Source: Candidatus Limiplasma stercoravium (GTDB lineage: Bacteria; Bacillota; Clostridia; Christensenellales; Aristaeellaceae). Taken from it: a DNA stretch of 52,018 nucleotides. The stretch lies in assembly GCA_018715175.1 (NCBI GenBank), contig DVME01000085.1:1-52018 (forward strand), given 5' to 3'. A program made the translations under genes and the position numbers. Below are positions 8,529 to 14,856 of this stretch, one piece after another (the first letter of the stretch is position 1; each line of letters starts with the position of its first letter). The notes under the pieces are model-generated. The model ran no database searches, was not told where the DNA came from, and saw nothing but the letters and a program-made list of their open reading frames with translations.

Positions 8529-9065
8529 ATGAATACCCGTCGCCTTGTTACCGACGCCGCGCTGGTGGCGCTTTATGTGGTGCTTAGCCTGTTCGTGGCC
8601 AACCTGGGGTACCTGAAACTGACGTTTGAATCCTTCGCGGTGCTGGTGGCCGCGCTGATGTTTGGCTGGGCGGACGGCTTGGCCGTGGGCGCGCTGGGCG
8701 GGCTCATCAACCAGATGCTCACCTATGGCATGAGCGTGACGACGATTCTATGGATTTTGCCCAACATGATCCGCGGCCTCATGGTGGGCCTCTACGCCTC
8801 CCGCCACGGGTTTAACCTGTCCATGCGGCAGACGGCGGGGATCGTTTTGGTGAGCAGCCTGGTGGTCACCACCCTCAACACCCTGGCTCTGTGGCTGGAC
8901 GGCATTATTTTTCATTATCCGGTGGCCTTCACCGTGGGCACCATTGCCCTGCGCTACGTCAACAGCCTGGTGATGGTGGCGGTGTACACCTTGGTCACGC
9001 CCAAAACCGTGCAGATTTTGCGCCGGGCCAATATGTGGAAGCCGGGCGGAGGAAAGGCCGAATGA
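8529..9065 (+). CDS. ECF transporter substrate-binding (S) component
   Basis: A 178-residue, very hydrophobic membrane protein with about six transmembrane segments. It would bind a vitamin or similar trace nutrient and work with the shared EcfA/EcfA'/EcfT energy module, which is not in this window. The region LKLTFESFAVLVAALMFG, followed by a glycine-rich loop and WILPNMIRGLMVGLY, matches the general ECF S-component family. The ligand cannot be read from the sequence. The ATG at 8529 follows AAAGGAGGAATCCC. Its stop overlaps the next gene by ATGA, so the phosphatase that follows is translationally coupled and may act on the imported compound. Confidence 0.82.
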   Translation: MNTRRLVTDAALVALYVVLSLFVANLGYLKLTFESFAVLVAALMFGWADGLAVGALGGLINQMLTYGMSVTTILWILPNMIRGLMVGLYASRHGFNLSMRQTAGIVLVSSLVVTTLNTLALWLDGIIFHYPVAFTVGTIALRYVNSLVMVAVYTLVTPKTVQILRRANMWKPGGGKAE

Positions 9066-9739
9066 TTCGCGGCGTGCTGTTTGACATGGACGGCCTCCTG
9101 CTGGACACCGAACGCCTGGGCGCGCGGATTTTGCCCCGGCTGTGCCGCGAGCGCGGCTACGAGGTTCCGCCGGATCTCTACGGCCGCATGCTGGGCCGCG
9201 GCTATGCGGAGGACTGCCAGCTGATGCGCGAGACGCTGGGCGCGGAGTTTCCCAGCGAAGCGGTGCTGGAGGATTTCCGCGTGACGCTGCAAAGCGTGGC
9301 GCGAAACGGCGGCATGCCCGTCAAAAAAGGCATGGCGGCGTGCTTGGCCGGCCTGAAGGAGCGGGGCGTGCTGCGGGCGCTGGCCACCAGCACGCGCCGG
9401 GCGACGGTGGAGCTGTACATCCGCCATACGCCGGAAATGCAAAACGCGCTGGACAGCCTGACGTGCGGCGACGATGTCGAGCGTGGCAAGCCGGCGCCGG
9501 ACATCTACTTGCTGGCCGCCCGGCGCCTGGGGCTTTCGCCCGAGGAATGCCTGGGCGTGGAGGACAGCCTCAGCGGGCTGAAAAGCCTGAAAGCGGCGGG
9601 CATCGCGGCTGTGATGATCCCGGATTTGGTGGAGCCTGACGAGCGGTTTGAGGGTTTGGTGTCCTATCGCCTGAACCATTTGGGCCAGCTTTGCGGCCTG
9701 GTGGACCGCCTCAACCTTGCGCCCGGCGTGCGCGCCTGA
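9062..9739 (+). CDS. HAD-superfamily phosphatase
   Basis: A 225-residue soluble hydrolase of the beta-phosphoglucomutase/phosphatase branch of the HAD superfamily. Motif I is FDMDGLLLDTE with the nucleophile and acid Asp; motif II is the Ser of ATSTRR; motif III is KPAPDIYLLAA; and motif IV is VEDSLSGLKSLKAAG. A helical cap lies between motifs I and II. It overlaps the ECF gene by 4 bp, so a role in dephosphorylating a vitamin or cofactor is a reasonable inference, but HAD enzymes are promiscuous and no substrate can be named. A terminator hairpin begins 8 bp after the stop. Confidence 0.88.
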   Translation: MIRGVLFDMDGLLLDTERLGARILPRLCRERGYEVPPDLYGRMLGRGYAEDCQLMRETLGAEFPSEAVLEDFRVTLQSVARNGGMPVKKGMAACLAGLKERGVLRALATSTRRATVELYIRHTPEMQNALDSLTCGDDVERGKPAPDIYLLAARRLGLSPEECLGVEDSLSGLKSLKAAGIAAVMIPDLVEPDERFEGLVSYRLNHLGQLCGLVDRLNLAPGVRA

Positions 9740-9747
9740 AACACAAA

Positions 9748-9770
9748 GGCCCCGGCTTTGCGCCGGGGCC
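9748..9770. terminator. Bidirectional terminator between the HAD gene and hppA
   Basis: GGCCCCGGC, a TTTGC loop and GCCGGGGCC form a perfect 9-bp stem between two convergent genes. On the minus strand it is followed by TTTGTGTTT, so it serves hppA best. Confidence 0.75.
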
Positions 9771-9782
9771 TCATCCGTGGGT

Positions 9783-11879
9783 TCAGCCAAAGAGCGAACC
9801 CGCCAGGAACAGCGTGCTCATCAGCGAGGAAACCAGCGAAACCACGGTAATTTGCGTGTTGATGGACGGCCCGGCCGTGTCCTTGAAGGGATCGCCCACG
9901 GTATCTCCCACCACCGCGGCCTTGTGCGCGGCGGAGTTTCGGCCGCCCTCGTGCCCCGCCTCGACATACTTTTTGGCATTGTCCCACAGGCCGCCGGCGT
10001 TGGACATGAACAGCGCCAGGAGCAGGCCGCTGACAATGTTGCCGGTCAGGAAGCCGCCGATGGCGCGCACGCCGCCCACAAAGCCCACCAGAAGCGTAGC
10101 GACAATGGCCACCAGGCCCGCCGGGATCAATTCGCGGATGGCACCGGTGGTGGCGATGTCGATGCAGCGGTTGTATTCGGGCTCCGCCTTGCCTTGGCGC
10201 AGGCCCGGGATGGTGGTGAACTGGCGGTGAATCTCGCCCACCATGCGCTGGGCGTTGCGGTTGACGCCCAGCATGAGCAGGGCGCTGAACACCGCTGGGA
10301 TGGCGGCGCCGGCGAGCATGCCGAAGAACACCAGGGGATCCATGATGTCAAAGCCGGACAGCCCCGCGACGCCCAGGGCGGCGGCGGCGGTGTTGACCTC
10401 GCTCATAAACGCGCCCAAGAGGGCGATGACGGTCAAGCCGGCGGCGGCGATGGCGAAGCCTTTGGTCACGGCCTTAACCGTGTTGCCCGCGGAATCCAGC
10501 TGATCCGTTACCGACAGAACCTCCTCGCCCAAGCCGCCCATTTCGGCCAGGCCGCGGGCATTGTCCACAATGGGGCCGTAGGCGTCGTTGGAGACGATCA
10601 TCCCCACGATGGACAGCATGCCCACCGCGGCCATGGAGATGCCAAACATGGCAAACTCCGTGGAGAGGGCGGGATAGATGGGTACGCAGAGCTGATAGGC
10701 CACCAGAGCCGAAATGCCAATGCCGGCCATGGCGGGCAGCACGCTGAGGAAGCCGTAGGAGACGCCTGACAGCACGGTAAAGGCCGGGCCGGAAGCGGAG
10801 GCGGAAGCCACATGGCGCACGGGTTTGCGGGTATCGTCGGTAAAGTAGTCGGTTGCAATGCCGATGATCACGCCCACCAGCAGCCCCACGATGCACGCGC
10901 CCCAGATGCGCCATTCGTACCCCAGTACGAGCGTGGCCAGGGCGGTTAGGGCCACATAAACGCCGGTGGTAATGTAGGTGCTAGCGTTCAGGGCCGAGGT
11001 GGGGTTTCCGTTTTTGCCGATGCGCGCGCACATGACCCCGATGAGCGAGGCCAAAAGCCCCAGCGCCGCGTAGCAAAACACCATGCCCACAAAGGTGCTG
11101 CCGCCCATCGCGCCGTCCAGCGAGGAGGCCATCACCAGCGCGGCGGCCATGGACGCCACGTTGGAGTCAAACAGGTCCGCGCCCATGCCGGCCACGTCGC
11201 CCACGTTGTCGCCCACGTTGTCGGCAATCACGGCGGGGTTGCGGGGGTCATCCTCCGGGATGCCAAGCTCCACCTTGCCGGTAAGGTCGGCGCTGATGTC
11301 CGCGGTTTTGGTAAAGATGCCGCCGCCGGCCTTGGCAAACAGGGCCAGGGAGCTGGCGCCAAAGCTGAAGCCCAGGAGGGTGGAGGCGTCGTTGGTGAGC
11401 AAATATACCAGCGTCACCCCGATGAGGCTGGCGCCCACCACCGCCATGCCCATCACCGCGCCGCCGCGGAAGCCCGCCATAAAGGAAGGCCGGATGCCTT
11501 TTTGGGCGGCTTCGGCGGCCTTGATGTTGGCGATGGTGGCCACCTCGATGCCGATTTTACCCGCAATGGCCGAAAACACCGTGCCCGCGAAGTAGGCCAC
11601 GGTCATTACCACGTTTTCCCGCACGGAGCCGCTCCACAGCGGCGAGGGCAGAAACAGAAAGATCAGCGCCCCAGCCGCCAGCGCAAAGCGCGCCAGCACC
11701 AGGTATTCCTTGCGCAAAAACGTGCGCGCGCCTTCCCGAATCAGCCGGCCTACATGGGCGATGCGCGCGTTGCTGGACGGCAGACGCTTGACCCAAAGGT
11801 AGAGCCAGGCCGCATACGCAAAGGCCAGCAGGGAGATGAGCACCGAAACAAGCTGAACCCCAAACGTGACGGCATCCAT
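9783..11879 (-). CDS. hppA: Membrane-bound proton-translocating pyrophosphatase
   Basis: Hydrolyses cytoplasmic pyrophosphate and pumps H+ (or Na+ in some members) across the membrane. The 698-residue, multi-span protein has the family signatures DISADLTGKVELGIPEDDPR and NPAVIADNVGDNVGDVAGM, with the clustered Asp residues that bind Mg-PPi, and a second acidic cluster near GDTVGDPFKDTAGPS. The segment GNTVKAVTKG carries Lys and Thr at the positions that in characterised enzymes mark the K+-independent, H+-pumping class; this assignment rests on family knowledge. The ATG at 11879 follows AAAGGAGAGG. It has its own promoter and a downstream terminator, so it is probably monocistronic. Confidence 0.95.
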   Translation of the reverse strand: MDAVTFGVQLVSVLISLLAFAYAAWLYLWVKRLPSSNARIAHVGRLIREGARTFLRKEYLVLARFALAAGALIFLFLPSPLWSGSVRENVVMTVAYFAGTVFSAIAGKIGIEVATIANIKAAEAAQKGIRPSFMAGFRGGAVMGMAVVGASLIGVTLVYLLTNDASTLLGFSFGASSLALFAKAGGGIFTKTADISADLTGKVELGIPEDDPRNPAVIADNVGDNVGDVAGMGADLFDSNVASMAAALVMASSLDGAMGGSTFVGMVFCYAALGLLASLIGVMCARIGKNGNPTSALNASTYITTGVYVALTALATLVLGYEWRIWGACIVGLLVGVIIGIATDYFTDDTRKPVRHVASASASGPAFTVLSGVSYGFLSVLPAMAGIGISALVAYQLCVPIYPALSTEFAMFGISMAAVGMLSIVGMIVSNDAYGPIVDNARGLAEMGGLGEEVLSVTDQLDSAGNTVKAVTKGFAIAAAGLTVIALLGAFMSEVNTAAAALGVAGLSGFDIMDPLVFFGMLAGAAIPAVFSALLMLGVNRNAQRMVGEIHRQFTTIPGLRQGKAEPEYNRCIDIATTGAIRELIPAGLVAIVATLLVGFVGGVRAIGGFLTGNIVSGLLLALFMSNAGGLWDNAKKYVEAGHEGGRNSAAHKAAVVGDTVGDPFKDTAGPSINTQITVVSLVSSLMSTLFLAGSLFG

Positions 11880-11935
11880 GATGAACCTCTCCTTTTTTGA
11901 AATTGTCCGGAATATCCGAACTTCCCACAAATAAC

Positions 11936-11963
11936 AGTATACACAAACGGCAGAGAAGCGCAA
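11936..11963 (-). promoter_or_regulatory. Sigma-A type promoter for hppA
   Basis: TTGCGC, a 16-bp spacer and TATACT on the minus strand. Between it and the start codon lies an imperfect inverted repeat at 11905-11921 (GTCCGGA, ATA, TCCGAAC), a possible operator. Confidence 0.6.
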
Positions 11964-12025
11964 GCCTTTTTTTGTGAAAGAATGTCTTTCGCACACGCCC
12001 GGCGCGCGCGGCATACCTTGCTTAT

Positions 12026-12042
12026 GCGGAGCGTCGCTCCGC
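12026..12042. other. Inverted repeat in the leader of the cotJ operon
   Basis: GCGGAGCG, T, CGCTCCGC is a perfect 8-bp inverted repeat 27 bp before the CotJAB start. It could form an mRNA hairpin or be an operator. No convincing sigma-E or sigma-K promoter was found between hppA and this gene. Confidence 0.4.
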
Positions 12043-12069
12043 TAGATCCCAACAAGCGAGGGATGTCTT

Positions 12070-12417
12070 ATGGATCAAACCATCGCCCGCACGCCGGCCA
12101 TGGTGTACGGCGTGGATCAGCGGCTTTGCCGCCTGTATGACGCGGGCCAGGCGCTGCGCCATGGCACGCTGTTCCCGGAATTGTATAAACCTGTGGAGGA
12201 AACCGTTTTGCCCATCGACGAACCTCCCGCTACCCAGGAGCAGGCGCTGAGCTTTGCGGCGTGGGAGCTGCGGCTGTACCTGGACACCCATCCAAGCGAC
12301 CTGTCCGCCCTGGATTTGTACCGCCGCCATTGCGAGGCCATGGATGCGCCGCCGCCCAGCGCGCATGACCGCTGGGATTGGACGGACGGCCCCTGGCCTT
12401 GGGAGATGGACGGCTGA
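12070..12417 (+). CDS. Fused spore-coat proteins CotJA-CotJB
   Basis: A 115-residue protein that joins two normally separate spore-coat proteins. Residues 1-45 match CotJA, including the hallmark GTLFPELYKP. Residues about 52-92 match CotJB, with FAAWELRLYLDTHPSD and ALDLYRRH. Other spore formers carry cotJA and cotJB as two short genes of roughly 80-90 codons each ahead of cotJC; here there is one uninterrupted reading frame, and both halves are trimmed. The protein should be made in the mother cell and placed in the spore coat with CotJC, the next gene 15 bp downstream. The ATG at 12070 has a modest GAGGG upstream. A sequencing error seems unlikely because the junction (PVEETVLPIDEPPATQEQ) is smooth. 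Confidence 0.82.
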   Translation: MDQTIARTPAMVYGVDQRLCRLYDAGQALRHGTLFPELYKPVEETVLPIDEPPATQEQALSFAAWELRLYLDTHPSDLSALDLYRRHCEAMDAPPPSAHDRWDWTDGPWPWEMDG

Positions 12418-12432
12418 GCGGAGGAAAAAAAC

Positions 12433-13035
12433 ATGTTCTTCTATGAAAAAAAACTCCAATATCCCGTGCGCATTCGCGTTCCCAGCCCGCGCATGGCGGC
12501 GCTGATCGTCAGTCAGTTCGGCGGGCCGGACGGCGAGCTGGGCGCGTCGCTGCGGTATTTGAGCCAACGCTATGCCATGCCCTATGACCAGGTCAAGGGG
12601 CTGCTCACCGACATTGGCACCGAGGAGCTGGGCCACCTGGAAATCGTGGGAGCGATGCTTGCTCAGCTCACGCGAAACCTGACCCCGGAGCAGCTGCACG
12701 AAGGCGGATACGCCGCCTATTTCGCCGACCACACCCAGGGGGTTTATCCCCAGGCGGCGGCGGGCATGCCCTTCAGCGCGGCCGCCATTGGCGTCAAGGG
12801 CGATCCCATCGCCGATTTGCACGAGGATTTGGCCGCCGAGCAAAAGGCCCGCGTGACCTATGAAAACCTGCTGTTGCTGACCGACGACCCGGATGTGCGC
12901 GATGTGCTGCGCTTCCTGCGCGAACGCGAAATCGTGCATTACCAACGCTTCGCCGAGGCTTTGAGCCTGGTGCAAGACCGCCTGGACGAGCGCAACTACT
13001 ACGCCTTCAACCCCGCCTTGAGCCTCCGACCTTAA
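12433..13035 (+). CDS. cotJC: Spore-coat protein CotJC, manganese-catalase family
   Basis: A 200-residue ferritin-like helical-bundle protein of the manganese catalase family, which forms part of the spore coat and is thought to protect against peroxide. Metal-ligand motifs are visible as TEELGHLEIV (Glu and His on one helix) and, in the second half, LAAEQKARVTYENLL and REREIVHYQRF. The start MFFYEKKLQYPVRI is typical of CotJC. It follows the CotJAB fusion by 15 bp with GCGGAGG as ribosome binding site, so the two are one operon. A strong terminator hairpin follows. Its presence argues that the organism forms endospores. Confidence 0.93.
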   Translation: MFFYEKKLQYPVRIRVPSPRMAALIVSQFGGPDGELGASLRYLSQRYAMPYDQVKGLLTDIGTEELGHLEIVGAMLAQLTRNLTPEQLHEGGYAAYFADHTQGVYPQAAAGMPFSAAAIGVKGDPIADLHEDLAAEQKARVTYENLLLLTDDPDVRDVLRFLREREIVHYQRFAEALSLVQDRLDERNYYAFNPALSLRP

Positions 13036-13041
13036 AAAACC

Positions 13042-13066
13042 GCCCGCGCGTATCATACGCGCGGGC
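13042..13066 (+). terminator. Hairpin terminator after cotJC
   Basis: GCCCGCGCGTAT and ATACGCGCGGGC are separated by one base, giving a strong stem seven bases after the stop codon. A clear T run is lacking on the plus strand; on the minus strand the hairpin is followed by GGTTTTTTAAGG, so it may also stop transcription coming from the right. Confidence 0.6.
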
Positions 13067-13069
13067 TCA

Positions 13070-13182
13070 GACTGTCAAAAAACCTTTCAGGAGGTTTGGA
13101 GGGCTGCAGCCCACCGAGTTTTCATCCGAACCCAGCGACATGCGCGGTGGGTTCGGAAGCCTTGCGTAGCAAGGTTTCTTTG
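13070..13182 (+). repeat. Composite intergenic hairpin repeat, copy 2
   Basis: This 113-bp stretch matches, with about one difference per 10 bases, the minus strand of 49642-49760. Shared blocks in order are CTGTCAA, AAACC, TTTCAGGAGGTT, GGAGGGCTGCAGCC, CCGAA, CCAGCGACATG, GCGGTGG, TTCGGAAGCCTTGCG and AGCAAGGTTTC. It contains no coding frame and fills the gap between cotJC and the sialidase-fold gene together with about 50 bp of featureless sequence. Confidence 0.75.
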
Positions 13183-13234
13183 GATAAACAAGAAATGGCT
13201 GAACTCTCACAAATACAGGCAAAGGCGCAAACAG

Positions 13235-14305
13235 TTAAAGGGACTGTATCGGCATCTTTGCCATGACAGCGCTGCGCACACCCGATGGCTCTTGCAAAGT
13301 GGCGGCAACATACAGATCTCCGTTTTGCTCGCATGCGCAGGGATAAAACCATATATTTCCGCGCCCCAATGCTTCCTCATAGCCGGAAAACAGTTTATAC
13401 ACCTTCTTGAAACGTCCGGTAGCCTTATCCCCGATGGCCAGAACGAGCAAGGACCGCACAAAATACCCCATGTCGTGGTTATAGATGAGATAAGGGCGCC
13501 CGTCCGAAAGCTGGCCAGCAAATATCTTGGAATTGCCAATGGGCGCTAGGTGGTGCGCGGGCTCAGACCACGTTTTGCCATAATCGGCGCTGGTGAACAC
13601 GTAAGAGGGGCCTTCATCGTTGCGCACAAAAGCGGTGACGCTTGCTCCATTGGCCAACACGGAAATCTCGGGGCAGCGTATGCGCGGCGCAAGTGGATGC
13701 AGCGGATCAAACAAGAAATGGCAATTCCAAGTTCGATCAATGTTTTCGCCGTCGCTGACAAGCACCACCGGGAAGGCGGGCGTCTGCTCTTTCTTAGGCA
13801 TCCAGGCTCCCACGATATAGCAGCCGTTGCTCATGCGCTGTGGAGGGGTATTGCAGATGAAGCCTTCGGACACCTTGCCCATGCGTTCCCATGGCGCCAT
13901 CGGATTTGGCGTTTGTTCAAAAAGCTGCAAGTCCACGGTCATGTTTTTTCCTGTCATGGTCGTAACGAGCGCATAGAGCCGGCCGTTATGCACAAAGAGA
14001 TCCGCGGGCACATAATGTTCCTCGCTCTGCCCGGCTTCCCCCACCATACAAAACGGTGCAGACCAAGAGGCGCCTTCATCCGTGGAAAAACGGCCGCGAA
14101 TGAGCGAAGAACCGCAGATTTCGGCTGAGGTGGAATTGTACCAGGCTTCATAAACCGTACCGCAATGAGAAGCCAAGGTCAAATCGTGCAGGAAGGGCAA
14201 GGGGTCTAACCGTCCATCATGGGTAATGGTGCGAATCATCCGGGGAGGCGCCGTCATTTGATCGGGCTGGGGATAGGGCAGGTCGAACAGGTTGATTGTT
14301 TTCAT
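13235..14305 (-). CDS. Sialidase-fold (BNR/Asp-box) hydrolase-like protein
   Basis: A 356-residue protein of the six-bladed sialidase/neuraminidase superfamily. Two Asp-box motifs (SxDxGxxW) are visible at residues 74-81 (STDEGASW) and 239-246 (SADYGKTW), with conserved strands such as RGRFSTDEG between blades. The family includes exo-sialidases and other glycan-active enzymes; the exact substrate is not readable. There is no signal peptide, so it should act in the cytoplasm, presumably on an imported oligosaccharide. It is the last gene of the leftward operon, starting 9 bp after the DUF4364 gene. The neighbouring ABC importer and GH9 hydrolase support a role in glycan use. Confidence 0.75.
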   Translation of the reverse strand: MKTINLFDLPYPQPDQMTAPPRMIRTITHDGRLDPLPFLHDLTLASHCGTVYEAWYNSTSAEICGSSLIRGRFSTDEGASWSAPFCMVGEAGQSEEHYVPADLFVHNGRLYALVTTMTGKNMTVDLQLFEQTPNPMAPWERMGKVSEGFICNTPPQRMSNGCYIVGAWMPKKEQTPAFPVVLVSDGENIDRTWNCHFLFDPLHPLAPRIRCPEISVLANGASVTAFVRNDEGPSYVFTSADYGKTWSEPAHHLAPIGNSKIFAGQLSDGRPYLIYNHDMGYFVRSLLVLAIGDKATGRFKKVYKLFSGYEEALGRGNIWFYPCACEQNGDLYVAATLQEPSGVRSAVMAKMPIQSL

Positions 14306-14314
14306 GTCGTCACC

Positions 14315-14833
14315 TCAGTCAAACAAAGGCAGGGGAGCTCCCTCGGCGATGCATTCCCATGTTTGGGAATAGGCCTTTTGCGCGTTTTGCATCCAATGCC
14401 GTTTGATCTTCTCCGCCGTTTCGACATCATGCACGATGACGCTGATTTTGAAAAGCACCTTATCCCGCTTGCGGATGGAAAGAAAGACGGGAATGATGGC
14501 ATTGGCCTGCTCTGTATATTGTGCGGGATAGTCCCGCTCCTTGGCGAAAAGCGCTTGGTATTCCAATGCATTTTGGGAGATCTGCCCGCTTTTGGCCTGG
14601 ATAAGCGGCTCCTGGCGCAGCGCTTCCTCGCCTTTTTGGGTGATTTCGTATTGTATGCCGGTTTCGCCGATGGTTTGGTTGAGAAAGCCCTCTTGCCGCA
14701 ATTCGGCCAATGGCCACGCGATATCCAAAGGCTCGATGATTTTGGGATCAAACAGAAAACGCTTCAGCTGGTCTACGTTGATGGAACCCATCGTGGAAAC
14801 TGCGCAAAGGATGATGCGTTTGGTCTCGTTCAT
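14315..14833 (-). CDS. DUF4364-like winged-helix protein
   Basis: A 172-residue protein with an N-terminal winged-helix-like region (LKRFLFDPKII...LAELRQEGFLNQ...GIQYEITQKGEEAL) and a C-terminal half with A..I..HW..NAQKAYSQ, both resembling the clostridial DUF4364 family. That family is uncharacterised but looks like a DNA-binding regulator or adaptor. The ATG at 14833 follows GAAGGAGAG; an earlier in-frame ATG lacks a ribosome site. It sits between the GH9 and sialidase-fold genes in the same operon, an unusual place for this family, so it may be a local regulator of the island. The assignment rests on pattern only. Confidence 0.6.
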   Translation of the reverse strand: MNETKRIILCAVSTMGSINVDQLKRFLFDPKIIEPLDIAWPLAELRQEGFLNQTIGETGIQYEITQKGEEALRQEPLIQAKSGQISQNALEYQALFAKERDYPAQYTEQANAIIPVFLSIRKRDKVLFKISVIVHDVETAEKIKRHWMQNAQKAYSQTWECIAEGAPLPLFD

Positions 14834-14856
14834 GGCGTTTCTCTCCTTCATGTTTC

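Noticed and set aside
11964..12069. Sigma-E or sigma-K promoter of the cotJ operon
   Set aside because: A CATACCTT sequence at 12012-12019 vaguely resembles a sigma-E -10 box, but no matching -35 element was found at the right distance.
13183..13234. Possible small gene between the repeat and the sialidase-fold gene
   Set aside because: Short open stretches here lack ribosome sites, and their reading runs across the repeat element.
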